Below, piece by piece: positions 12,449 through 23,487 of a stretch of DNA of 64,000 nucleotides; the stretch's first letter is position 1, and each line of letters begins with the position of its first letter. The position numbers and the translations under genes were made by a program. Under the pieces are notes generated by a model, which saw nothing but the letters and a program-made list of their open reading frames with translations, was not told the origin of the DNA and searched no databases. Source of the DNA: Prunus persica. Taxonomy: Eukaryota > Streptophyta > Magnoliopsida > Rosales > Rosaceae. The DNA lies in assembly GCF_000346465.2 (NCBI RefSeq), contig NC_034012.1, positions 17,056,985 through 17,120,984 of the forward strand. The letters run 5' to 3'.

Positions 12449-13940
12449 TCACAGTGCCGCACCAGATCTGGAATCTACATGTCCTCTGCATCAAAGAGGC
12501 CGTCAAGCTTCATCGCGAGCTCGACACTCTTGCGCACCGCTTCATCCCAACCTTGCCTTTTCCCATGACTGCTTCCTCCAAGGAAGAACAATCCATAAGG
12601 TTGGTGGACGATCTGAGTCAAAAAAAACGTAAATATGGTCTGTTAGGCTAGAAATTTGATGAGAAAGAGGAGGGAAAGGGACGCTTGGCTGGGTTGTTGA
12701 GGACAGAGGGTTGCCGCTGCTGGGGTTGGATGGTAGTCGTGTGCTGGGAATTTTTTTTTACTTCAATTTCTTTTGTCAAACATATATTTTAATATTTTTT
12801 AATATATTTTTTTAAATAAAGGGATGAAGAGAGTTAACAAAGTAAAATTAGTGTTAAGTTGTGTGCCACATATCACAAAATTAAGGAGGAAACATGGGGC
12901 CACATGAGATTTGGTAACAGAAAAATTGGATTTGAAAGAGAGAGGGAGAGGGTGGAGGAGTTGACATATTTAATTATTTTATTTTTATTAAGAGAAAATA
13001 GAGTTAGAGTAGGAATAACTCTATTAAAGTAGCGTTAAATGAGATGTCAGGTATCAAAAAATTTAGGAAAGGATGGGGAATGATAGACAAAAACATGACA
13101 AGGATTAATTACCTTATCCAAGTTGCTGACTTGGCACCATCTGGTTGGGAAATCTCACTAGGGTGGTGATTTTATGATCATTTTAGACTATTAAAACTTA
13201 AAAATATCTGAACTTAAAAATATCTGATTTTGTTGGAGGATTCCACATCAACCAGTCTTAACTACCTCATCAACTAGTCTTAACTACCACCCAAGTCCAA
13301 TTTCATCAATAATTACGAGATCACTTTCTGTTTTGTTGATTTCATCAACTTACTTTCCTGTAATGGTATTATAGAGACATTCTCTAATAAATATTTAAGT
13401 GAATGATTAGTTACATCTAATCTCGATTGTTGGATTGCATCTAATAAATTGTCAACACATTTAATGAATGTAATCCAACGACTAAGCTTAGAAGTATGTA
13501 ACAAATCCTTAATATAAAATACTTATTGAAAAATCTCCGGGATATTATATAGGCTAGCTTATTGTTTTTCCTTGAGCTGAATTTATCCTAACCCATTCAT
13601 AGCAATAAAGTAATATATTTTAGTTTTAGGATTCACAGCAACTAGCTCTTGGCTGTGATTCTTTATCTGTATTAAATTTATTGTGACAAGCATTTAAACT
13701 GAAGTATAAAGTAACATTTTTTAGTTTTTTTTTTTTTTGGTCGAAAACATTTTTTAGTTAGTATGGTGGTTTTTCTTAAATTTATCGTGACAAGCATTTA
13801 AGGTAATTTAAAAGCTAATAGTATCCATTAAATCTGGTTCCTCCTAATAATACAAATCCAAATGTTAGGTTGAAATAATTGAGTATTTAAAGCTAATAGT
13901 GGCCCCACTTGACAATATCAAATCTCAGATCTGTCATCTA
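12131..13940. other. Intergenic spacer with (CT)n tract
   Basis: Holds a CT microsatellite (12399-12445) and a Pro/Ala/Thr-rich frame around 12328-12651 that I do not recognise; its opening is mostly the microsatellite read as Ser-Leu. A short direct repeat 'aacttaaaaatatctga' occurs near 13196-13230. No exon with family similarity is seen. Confidence 0.5.
12399..12445. repeat. (CT)n microsatellite
   Basis: About 23 uninterrupted CT units. Confidence 0.97.
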
Positions 13941-13944
13941 TTGT

Positions 13945-13953
13945 CTATATAAC
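13945..13953 (+). promoter_or_regulatory. Candidate TATA box of the BIS-like gene
   Basis: TCTATATAAC lies about 120 bp before the ATG at 14069, a normal distance for a plant core promoter with a short leader. No other TATA-like site lies closer in suitable context. Confidence 0.5.
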
Positions 13954-14068
13954 TTATGAGGAATGAGCTATTGCTTTCATCTTATTTTGCAACCTTCAAA
14001 CGCCCCTTAGCCTTTTTGTTTATAGTTTTGAACCCATCCAATCCAACCAACCCTGTATACGGCCAGCG

Positions 14069-14231
14069 ATGTCTGCGAGTAAGATTGAAGCCAAGAGTCC
14101 GGCGGCAATACTAGCCATTGGTCCGACAAACCCAGCCAACTGTCATTACCAACAAGATTATCCTGATTTCCTATTCCGAGTCACCAATAACGACCACATG
14201 ACAGAATTGAAAGACAAGTTCAAGCGCATAT
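14069..14231 (+). CDS. BIS-like exon 1
   Basis: Encodes 54 residues plus the first base of a Cys codon, including the N-terminal '[10 protein letters not shown]' typical of the family. The donor is T|GTAAGT at 14232. The ATG at 14069 is the first one after the candidate TATA box and fits the family's usual N-terminal length. Confidence 0.85.
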
Positions 14232-15691
14232 GTAAGTGGTACTCTTTGTACAACACGTATATGCATGCATAAAATTAATGTATTAATTCATACTAATTAA
14301 TAAAATTATATAATGCACTAAGTGATTTATGATTTATTAATATGCGGGGCATTCAGATTTGGGACCTCTTCCAAATATCATGCAATAAGTTAACCCATCT
14401 GAAAATGACAAAGTTGGGAGATATATTTAGTTTTCCTATACAATCACATGGTGCCGCTAATCCATGTGTTATAATATGAGTTGATAAGAAAGTTAATATT
14501 TCATGAACACATGATACATTATTATTATGAGTTTTTCTATTTAAACTCTACATTTTTCTTTGTTTGCCCCAATTCTTAAATTATTAAGCTCTTAAGTTTT
14601 ATTATTATATAAAAAGACAAAAAAAGTCATCCAACTTAATATTTAACCCTAGTATATCTATACACACACACCACCACTCTTCATATTAAGTTTTAGAATA
14701 ACACAAACTCCTCTACACCCTATTGCCAAATTACTTTTCCCTTCCAATCCAAGAAACCTACTACACTTTCATCTTCTCTTCACAAACTGTAGATACGGTA
14801 TGCAAATAGTGGCTTATGAGTCGTCAATTGAGGTATGTAATGTGAGATTATTTCTTGGGTAGTCAATTAAGCTCTTAAGTTTTATTTCTGTTTGTTATCA
14901 ATACATCGTTTCTCTTCGAAAAAAAAAAATTTGAAGAACATAATGCATATAACATCATTGAGTAATATTATATTGTTTGATCATAATATGTTTTTATGAA
15001 GTCCAAAAAAAATATATATATATATATAGTCCCCTTTTATTGAGGGACACCTTTTAGGGTCCCCTACGAATTTTTTTCAACGATCCAAACAATCAATTTT
15101 TTAAGTCTATATTTATAGATCATCCTTGCAAAAAATTAGATAAATCTGAAACCGTTTCGACATCCAGTTGTGTCCTACATTCAATTGAAGCTCACTCTGT
15201 GTGTCTGTCTGTGTGTGTATATATATATCTATATCTATATATTGAATAGTTGACAACAGTGTTTTTATCTCTTTAAGTAGTGTGGAGTGTGGGGTTGATG
15301 AGTTTTTATTTTTATTTTGTGTGCTGGATGTGTATTTAGGGCTAGTTTGGGAAAATAGTGAGGTTTTCTTAGAAATTATGAAAATTTGAATTACAAGTTG
15401 GAGTGAACTTTTAATATAGTGAACAAAGAGAAATACGGAATTTAAATAGAAAAACTTTATTATTATTGATAAATATATTAGATATATATGTTATAACATG
15501 AGTGAAATAACACCGTGAAAAGGCAATAACAAAATACCTCAAGTGGCATTAGGGAACAGATTTTTCTTCTTTCATTTTTGAAAAATGAAGGCCACTAGAG
15601 TAGGGTAATAAATTTGACGAATGAAGCCAAGTTAGTAAAATTAAGTGGGAGGATAACTGTGGATACTTTTATGAAATTTGGTAATTAACAG
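14232..15691 (+). other. BIS-like intron 1 (1460 bp)
   Basis: GT...AG intron in phase 1. It is much longer than is usual for this gene family and AT-rich, with a TA microsatellite near 15011-15030 followed by a low-copy-looking repeat (15030-15200) and a second TA-rich tract near 15217-15241. No coding sequence is seen. Confidence 0.7.
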
Positions 15692-16019
15692 GTGAAAAAT
15701 CAAACGTAAAGAAGCGTTATCTACACATCACGGAAGAGATCCTAAAGGCAAACCCAAACATATGTCGCTACAAGGCACCCTCACTGGATCCATGTCAGGA
15801 CATGATGATTCCAGAGGTACCCAAGCTTGGCAAGGAAGCGGCATTGAAGGCCATCGAAGAGTGGGGCCAACCCATTTCAAACATCACACATCTCATCTTC
15901 TGCACGTCTTCCTGCGTCGACATGCCTGGCGCCGACTTGCAACTCGTCAAGCTCCTCGGCCTTGACCCCTTTGTCAACAGATTCATGATCTACCTACAAG
16001 GCTGCTTCGCTGGTGGGAC

Positions 16020-16024
16020 TGCCC
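16020..16024 (+). other. Copia target-site duplication, left copy
   Basis: TGCCC here and TGCCC at 20978-20982. With one copy removed, the frame reads through Gly-Thr-Ala-Leu-Arg-Leu-Ala-Lys, as expected for the synthase. Confidence 0.9.
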
Positions 16025-16377
16025 TATTGAAATATAAGTGATGAGCTGATGTGAGTTTGATTAAAGTCCCTAAGCTGAAATGGTGTATTCACTTAGTCTC
16101 TAAAATAGGCAAGTGTGAGGCGTCGGTTAGTGTTAAGTGGCTATAGCCACGTGTAAAGATCTTAGAAGGCAGTTTTGGATGTAAGGCTGTGATTCTCAAG
16201 TGATGTAAGAGAATCCAGCTATTTCTCTAACGGGCATATAGCACACACTGTGCTTGCCCGAAAGTTTCAGAATATACAATACAAAAAAATACAGAAGTCT
16301 GGTTTTTAGCTAAGCTCTCAGTTTTCTCTTACATACTGTTTTCTCTTCTTCTCCAAAACCTATACAAAACTCTAACA
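16025..16377 (+). repeat. Copia 5' LTR
   Basis: 353 bp, ending CTCTAACA. Its first two bases are TA instead of the canonical TG seen in the 3' LTR, a point change after insertion. Confidence 0.93.
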
Positions 16378-16393
16378 TGGCCTCAGAGCCAGG
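16378..16393 (+). other. Copia primer-binding site (diverged)
   Basis: TGGCCTCAGAGCCAGG directly after the LTR. It resembles the initiator-Met site TGGTATCAGAGCC with two changes at positions 4-5. Confidence 0.7.
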
Positions 16394-16500
16394 TTGGGTC
16401 TCTTAATCTGGGCGTAAAACTGTGAAGGTCACTGAGCTAAAATCGAAGCTCAACTGAGCATCGGAGAAGAGAAGCAAGCTGCTGAGATTCAGACCAAACG

Positions 16501-18240
16501 ATGGCTGGATCTGGAAGTTCTGAGGTACGAACTCTGATCTTTTCCGGTGAGAACTACGAGTTCTGGAGGATCAAGATGGTGACAATCTTCAAATCGCTTG
16601 GGCTGTGGAGTCTGGTAGAAAAGGGGATTCCAGTCTCTGATTCGAAGATGAAGACCAAGAAAGTTGAAGAATCATCGGAGGAAGAAGCTGAAGCAGAGAT
16701 GTGTGCTGTGCTCATGAAGGATGCAAAGGCACTGGGCATCATACAAAACGCTGTCTCTGACCAGATCTTCTCTCGGATTGCAAATGCCGATTCAGCAAAA
16801 ATGGCTTGGACTCTGCTCTACAGTGAATATCATGGAGGTGATCAGGTTAGATCTGTAAAGCTTCAGAATCTTAGACGAGAATTTGAGTATATGAGGATGC
16901 GTGAAGGTGAACAACTTTCTGCATATCTTACTCGATTAAATGAATTGATAAATCAAATGAAAACATTTGGAGAGGTGTTATCAAACGAGAGGCTGGTTCA
17001 AAAGGTGTTAATCAGTCTTAGTAGAGTTTATGATCCCATCTGTTTGGTGATTGAAAATACAAAGAGTTTGGAGACCATTGAATTGCAGGAGGTTGTTGCA
17101 ATATTGAAAAGTCAAGAGCAACGTTTTGACATGCATAATGTGGACATAGCTGAGAAAGCATTTGGTTCTTTCTCAATCGATCAAAAGGGGCAGAACAAGA
17201 ATAATGCTCAGTCTGGTACTGCCAAGTCTCAGAAGAGTTGGAAGTCTAACAACAAACCATGGGAGTCTAGACAGAAGCCACAGCAAGCTGGCGCTGGACA
17301 GACTTCAGATGGAGCACATTCTGTGCAGCAAGATGGGGTGAAGCCTCAATGCAAGGTCTGCTCTAAATTTCACTATGGAGAATGTAGATATAAGGGTCAA
17401 TCTAAGTGCTATAAGTGTGATAGATTTGGACATTGGGCCAGAGACTGCACTGCAAACAAAGGAGGACAGAAAGCAAATAATGCAAGCCAAGTAGAAGTAA
17501 GAGGGAATCTGTTTTTTGCAAACTGTGCAATTTCAGACAAGGGTGAAAATGGAGAATGGTATGTAGACAGTGGCTGCAGTAACCACATGACTGGGAAGAA
17601 GGAGCTGTTAATTGACATAAACTCAAAAGTCACAGGCAAGGTGCAAATGCCAACAGGGGAGCTTGTAAGTATAGCCGGCATGGGCACTGTGGTGCTTGAC
17701 ACAAACTCTGGTGCAAAGTATATCAGAGAGGTCATGTATCTGCATGGTTTGAGAGAAAATCTCTTGAGTGTGGGCCAAATGGATGAACATGGTTATCATT
17801 TGGTATTTGGGAGCAGCATGTGCAGCATCTATGATAGTTCTTCTCTTGAGAACCTTGTTATGAAGGTGGAAATGAGAAAGAATAGATGTTATCCACTATC
17901 ATTACCCTCAAATGATTTTGTTGCACTAAGAGCTGGTGTAGTCAACTCTACTTGGGTTTGGCATAAAAGAATGGGGCATTTACACTTGAAAGGCCTAAAC
18001 CAACTCAAGGAAAAGGAGATGGTACATGGGCTGCCACATTTGGAAACTGTAAATGAAGTGTGTGAAGGCTGCCAATTAGGAAAACAACACAGAGAGTGGT
18101 TTCCTAAAGATCAAGCATGGAGAGCTAGTACACCTCTTGAACTTATTCACATGGACTTGTGTGGACCAATGCAAAATGAATCTCTAGGAGGTAACAAATA
18201 TTTCTTGTTACTCATAGATGATTTTACAAGGATGATTTAG
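16501..18240 (+). pseudogene. Copia gag-protease-integrase, first part of interrupted polyprotein
   Basis: 579 codons ended by an in-frame TAG at 18238-18240. Order: a gag region of the UBN2 type beginning around 'YEFWRIKMV' (about residues 19-27), a CCHC zinc knuckle 'CYKCDRFGHWARDC' (about 303-316), an aspartic protease with 'DSG' (about 356-358), the GAG-pre-integrase HHCC zinc region (about 487-530) and the start of the integrase core with its first Asp (about 552). The same frame continues without shift at 18241, so a single nonsense change separates the two parts. The stop falls in the integrase core where the family has an aromatic residue. Confidence 0.93.
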
Positions 18241-20637
18241 GTCTACTTCTTGAGATACAAGTCGGATGCACTAAATTGTTTTCGAAAATTCAAGTCTATG
18301 GTGGAGTTGCAAAGTGGTTACAAAGTGAAATGTGTTCGAAGTGATAGAGGTGGTGAGTTCACTTCTAGTGAATTCAATAAACTATGTGAAGATGCAGGGA
18401 TTCAAAGACAATTCTCCATGGCTTACACACCCCAGCAAAATGGAGTGGTAGAGAGGAAAAATAGGACTGTGGTAGAGATGGCTAAGGCTATGTTGCATGA
18501 GAAGGAGCTGCCCTATTATCTATGGGCAGAAGCTGTCCACACAGCAGTGTACATCTTGAATAGATGTCCTACCAAGGCTCTTAGGGACAAGACTCCTTTT
18601 GAGGCCTATAGCACCAGAAAACCAGGTGTTGCTCATTTAAAAGTGTTTGGCAGTGTGTGTTTTGTGCATAAACCAGAGGAGAATAGACAGAAATTGGATG
18701 CCAAAAGCACAAGGGGAGTTTTTGTTGGATATGCAACATGTGAGAAGGGCTATAGAGTGTTTGATCCTATCACTAGAAAACTACTCTTATCAAGGGATGT
18801 TGTATTTGATGAAGAAACAAGCTGGAATTGGAAGGAAGTGTCTGACAATTCTGTGGTTATGATGAACTTTGAGGAGCAGCCTAGAAATTCTCAAGTGGAT
18901 TCGTTTGAGACACCTATAGGGCCTCAAAATTCTGGTTTCACTGCTGGAAACTCAGCAGCTTCCTATGGAGAATCAAGCAAGGAAAGCAGTAGGTTGGATG
19001 ATACTCAGACCTTCGATCATACACCATTGAAATGGAGGAAGTTGGATGACATTTTGGCACAATGCAACCTGTGCACAATGAAGCCTGAGAAGTTTGAAGA
19101 AGCTGTGAAGGAGGAATCATGGCTGAAGGCAATGAAAGAAGAGTTGAACATGATAGAAAAAAACAAGACATGGGAACTTGTTGACAGACCTATGGAAAAA
19201 CCGATTATTGGAGTTAAATGGGTGTTTAAAACTAAGCTGAATTTGGATGGCTCAGTGCAGAAGAATAAAGCAAGACTGGTGGCCAAGGGATACTCACAAA
19301 AACCAGGGGTGGACTACAATGAAACGTTTGCACCAGTGGCTAGATTAGACACTATTCGAACCTTGATTGCCCTTGCAGCTGAGAAGGGTTGGCAGCTGTA
19401 CCAATTGGATGTCAAGTCAGCTTTTCTAAATGGTATTTTAGAGGAAGAAGTGTATGTAGACCAGCCGGAAGGATTTGTGGTAAAAGGAAGTGAAAGCAAG
19501 GTTTACAAACTACACAAAGCTCTATATGGCTTGAAACAGGCGCCAAGAGCTTGGTATAGTGAAATTGATGGTTATTTTGCTGAGTGTGGATTTACAAAGA
19601 GTCAAAGTGAAGCTACACTTTATGTCAAAGCAAGAGGTGCAGAAAAAATCTTGATAGTTTCCATTTATGTAGATGATATAGTCTACACTGGAAATGATCA
19701 TGAAATGCTAGAAGATTTCAAGAAGGACATGAAAGAGAAGTATGAAATGACTGATCTGGGACTCTTGCATCACTTCTTGGGAATGGGAGTGATTCAAACA
19801 CCAACAAGCATATTCATTCATCAGAAGAAGTATGCAACAACTCTGTTGAGCAGATTTGGCTTGAATGAGTGTAAGCCGGTTTCTATTCCACTAGTCACCT
19901 CAGAGAAGCTAAGTAAAGATGATGGGAGTGGCTTGGCAAGTGAAGAACACTACAGAAGGATTGTTGGAAGTCTGCTGTACCTCACAGCTACCAGACCCGA
20001 CATTATGTTTGCAGCTAGTTTGCTAGCAAGGTTCATGCATTGTCCCACTAGCAAACATTTTGGAACAGCAAAACGTGTTCTTAGATATGTGAAAGGGACT
20101 CTAGATTATGGTCTGGAGTATGTGAAAGGAAAAGGGGCGGTTCTAATTGGCTATTGTGACAGTGATTGGAGTGGTTCAGTGGATGATAGCAAGAGCACTT
20201 CTGGATATGCTTTCTCTTTTGGTAGTGGAGTGTTTGCTTGGGCCTCTGTCAAGCAAAATTGTGTTGCACTCTCCACTGCAGAAGCGGAGTACATCAGTGC
20301 ATCTGAAGCAACAACACAAGCTATTTGGTTGAGGTTTGTCCTAGAAGATTTTGGAGAGCTTCAAGCAGAAGCAACCCCTCTACACTGTGACAACATTTCA
20401 GCCATTGCCATTACAAGGAATCCTGTGTTTCACCAGAAAACAAAACATATCGATCGGAGGTATCATTTTATTAAAGATGCTTTGCAAGAAGGAACTGTGG
20501 ATCTGATTTATTGTCCCACAAATGAGCAACTAGCAGACATTTTTACTAAGGCATTGGCTAAGGATCGTTTCTGCTATCTCAGAGAGAAACTTGGTGTGAA
20601 ATCAGCTCACAACTTAAAGGGGAGTGTTGAAATATAA
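18241..20637 (+). pseudogene. Copia integrase-reverse transcriptase-RNase H, second part of polyprotein
   Basis: In frame with the preceding part. It contains the second integrase Asp ('SDRGGEF'), the catalytic Glu in '[10 protein letters not shown]', reverse transcriptase with '[10 protein letters not shown]' and the YVDD box at about codon 1057 of the whole frame, and RNase H with 'DSDWSG', 'STAEAEYI' and '[11 protein letters not shown]'. It ends 'HNLKGSVEI' four codons into the 3' LTR. No shift was seen. The ATG-less beginning shows it is the downstream part of a read-through product and not an independent gene. Confidence 0.93.
20615..20624 (+). other. Copia polypurine tract
   Basis: TAAAGGGGAG immediately before the 3' LTR TGTTGAAATA. 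Confidence 0.8.
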
Positions 20638-20977
20638 GTGATGAGCTGATGTGAGTTTGATTAAAGTCCCTAAGCTGAAATGGTGTATTCACTTAGTCTC
20701 TAAAATAGGCAAGTGTGAGGCGTCGGTTAGTGTTAAGTGGCTATAGCCACGTGTAAAGATCTTAGAAGGCAGTTTTGGATGTAAGGCTGTGATTCTCAAG
20801 TGATGTAAGAGAATCCAGCTATTTCTCTAACGGGCATATAGCACACACTGTGCTTGCCCGAAAGTTTCAGAATATACAATACAAAAAAATAGAGAAGTCT
20901 GGTTTTTAGCTAAGCTCTCAGTTTTCTCTTACATACTGTTTTCTCTTCTTCTCCAAAACCTATACAAAACTCTAACA
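20625..20977 (+). repeat. Copia 3' LTR
   Basis: 353 bp, canonical TG...CA, followed by the TGCCC duplication and the resumed synthase exon. Confidence 0.95.
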
Positions 20978-21472
20978 TGCCCTACGTCTTGCGAAGGACG
21001 TCGCAGAAAACAACCCTGGTGCACGCGTTCTGGTGGTGTGCTGTGAGATCACAGCTATGTATTTTCAAGCACCCACTGAGAGCCATGTGGATGCTTTGGT
21101 AGGACAGGCTTTGTTTGCAGATGGTGCGTCAGCTTTAATTGTTGGTGATAATCCTGACCCCAAAATTAACGAACGCCAGGTGTATGAGATTATGTCAACG
21201 AGAGAGACTATTGTCCTATACTCGGAGCATGGCGTGGTGGTACACTTCCGTGAAATGTGTTGCGAGTATTATCTTTCACCAGATGTGCCAAAGTTGGTTG
21301 GTGCAAACATTGAGGAGATTTTGGTAAAAGGGTTTAGAGAAATTGATGGGATAAATAATGATTGGAACTCGTTGTTCTATAGCATCCACCCTGGTGGACC
21401 GGCCATTTTAGACAAGGTTGAAGAAAAACTGGGTCTGAATGAGGGGAAGCTGAGAGCAACCAGGCATGTATT

Positions 21473-21918
21473 CACTGGCGGACCTAGAAATTTTTTAGCG
21501 AAGATGCAAAATTGACTCTAAGTATGAAAAATGATTTTTCAGAATAATCATTTTCTCAATTTAATTTTTGACAGCTTTTATTCCTTACATATCAAATAAG
21601 AAAACTTGATTTTATGGGATTTAGTATGAAGTATATATTGACTTAATGAGCCATCATTTTTAGCCTAAATCGTATTTTGCACTAAAATCGATTTTTCATA
21701 TTTTGATTTGGTGGGAATTTGATTTTCTAGTATTTTTATTTGAATTCAAATGGGAGGTATACTTTCATATTTATATTGCAAACTTAAGTAAATGGAGTAA
21801 TATAAAAATAAGATAATTTGTATACTAGTTGAGCAAAGGGGCAATTTGAAGCACCTACAATGTTTTTCCGGTGACAGAAGGTGCAGCACCTCCTTGCTCC
21901 TAAATGGGTCCGCCTCTG
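21473..21918. mobile_element. Small non-autonomous hAT element in the BIS-like exon 2
   Basis: 446 bp, non-coding, ends CACTGGCGGACC and (inverted) CAGAGGCGGACC, with a perfect 8-bp target duplication CATGTATT at 21465-21472 and 21919-21926. Eight-base duplications and CAGxGGCGG ends are hAT traits. It splits the codon for the Leu after Arg-His-Val. The left part of the same insertion is also present in the duplicated gene fragment at 27246-27597, so this insertion preceded that duplication. Confidence 0.9.
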
Positions 21919-22141
21919 CATGTATTGAGGGAGTATGGGAACATGGGAGCTCCATCTATTTTGTTTATTCTCGATGAGATGAGGAAGAAGTCGTTGGAGG
22001 AAGGAAAAGCCACGACTAGTGAAGGGCTGGAATGGGGTGTTTTGATTGGGATCGGGCCAGGGCTAATCGTGAAGACTGTTGTACTACATAGTGTCCGCAT
22101 TGCTGCCTGCTAATTAAGTCCTTAATTACTGATCATTGATT

Positions 22142-23487
22142 AAGGGCAAGTTTGGTATTACAATCATGTTAAAATAATCTCTCTCAGATTTGCTGTGAGA
22201 GAGAGCAGTTTGGTGCTTGGTAAACTTTTTGTTATAAGTGTTGTTTGTATAATAATCAGTTTCTGAGTGTTTGGTAAATATTTGTGTGAAAGTGTTGTGA
22301 GCTGTGTATAATGACTAAAAAGGGCATTATGTTGAAATGACTTTTCTGTTCAAGTGTTTGGTAAAAGAAAAAACACTTTCACTTTATATATATATTGTAT
22401 TAAATATGTTTCCATCACACCCTAAAAATTATTTTAATTATAAAATAAATAAAGTATTCCATTAAAAATAAATATATTGTCTATAATATGGTCATAACAA
22501 AAATTAAGCTAGTCATAAACAAGCAATCATATGTTTAGTCTTCTGCAGTTTCAGCATACTCTCCCGATGACAAAGTCGAGAGTTAAATGACCGGGCTGGA
22601 CAAAATGGATGAATTATTGTTATGTTTGTTGTATCATATGGTTTTGTACAAGGAGTTTGTTGCATACAAGAATTGTATACTACATGAAGGTGAGAGTTAA
22701 GTTAAATGTTTACAAAACTGTATTGAAATGCAGGTGTTCGTTTATTTTCTTTCTAACTTCTAATTAATTTTACTTTTATTATTCATAATAAGCAATTACA
22801 CATTAACTGAGTGAGAGCATTGGTTGCTGTAGGGATTTGGGTCCTCCTCATCTGTAACTCCTTGTTAGTTGGGTTCCAAGTTGTATATTTGTTTTCTAAC
22901 TATCTTGTAATGCTTAATTGGTGATGTTGTTACCATCCTTGTATTGCAAGAACCTCCTTTTGGGGCTGTGTTCTTACTGTTGTATTTTGATTTTGTGCCA
23001 TGTACTTCAATTAAATCTCTACTGTTTCGCAAATTAAATATTAAAAAAAGGGGGGGAGGGGGAGGGGGGGTTCTGGCGTGTTTTAATATTCCACCACCAT
23101 TAATTCATGAATCGATTATTGACACCATGTTGATGTAATTTGTAGTATTTATTTTCCAACGAATCGATAAGATGTTTAACCTATAAATAACATGATCAAT
23201 AAAGCAGTGATGAAATGATGGAAATATAAGTTGGCCCTGGCTGGTATTTTGGGAATTAAAAAAATGAATGATGGTATTTTGGGAATTAAAAAAATTCATT
23301 AAAAGTTCATCTCTGCTTCTTTTGAAAGCTGCTTTGAAAAGAAACTCAGAGTCTGCTTTTAAAAGCTGCTGTCAAAAGGCCATTACTTTTAAAATAATTA
23401 GGATATTTTATTTTTACCAAACACCTTAAACTGCTTAACTTTAAAGTGAAGCAGATTTTTGGCAAAAAAAAGCGATCCCAAACGGGG
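22142..23487. mobile_element. Possible PIF/Harbinger- or hAT-type element with duplicated interior
   Basis: The left end 'AGGGCAAGTTTGG' and right end 'CCAAACGGGGCC' (inverted) share GGxC...GTTTGG and are each next to TTA. They enclose 1.35 kb, including copy A of the 22505/23487 duplication. Interior flanks at 22150-22380 and 23290-23480 carry 'tttggtaaa'-type sequence typical of such MITEs. Ends are diverged, so class and borders are tentative. Confidence 0.4.

Larger units (their letters stand above)
16025..20977 (+). mobile_element. Young Ty1/Copia LTR retrotransposon inserted in the BIS-like exon 2
   Basis: 4,953 bp: two 353-bp LTRs, a tRNA-Met-like primer site at 16378, a gag-pol frame (16501-20637), and a polypurine tract at 20615-20624, flanked by a 5-bp TGCCC duplication. 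The LTRs differ at only two places: the second base (5' copy TA, 3' copy TG) and one base in the stretch after 'acaaaaaaata'. This indicates a recent insertion. Domain order PR-INT-RT-RNaseH defines Copia. One nonsense codon in the integrase makes this copy non-autonomous as it stands. Confidence 0.96.
14069..22113 (+). pseudogene. BIS: Biphenyl-synthase-like type III polyketide synthase, split by two transposons
   Basis: Coding segments are 14069-14231 (exon 1), then exon 2 as 15692-16024, 20983-21472 and 21927-22113. With one copy of each target duplication counted they total 1173 nt, i.e. 390 codons plus stop in one open frame. The intron (14232-15691) sits in the Cys codon where the chalcone synthase family has its conserved intron. 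Catalytic residues are present: Cys159 (GCFAG), His301 (IHPGG) and Asn334 (GNMG). '[11 protein letters not shown]' and the C-terminal region favour BIS over chalcone synthase. BIS makes 3,5-dihydroxybiphenyl from benzoyl-CoA and malonyl-CoA for Maleae phytoalexins. A Copia element and a hAT element interrupt exon 2, so this copy should be null. Another type III PKS subfamily is possible. Confidence 0.85.

Noticed and set aside
12328..12651. Plus-strand 107-residue protein
   Set aside because: Begins with microsatellite-encoded Ser-Leu repeats and shows no family similarity I can name.
18250..20637. Separate second Copia gene
   Set aside because: Same frame as the upstream part, with no start; separated only by one nonsense codon.
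21033..21515. Stand-alone 160-residue synthase gene
   Set aside because: It is the middle of BIS-like exon 2, running from the Copia insertion into the hAT insertion, where a stop arises by chance.
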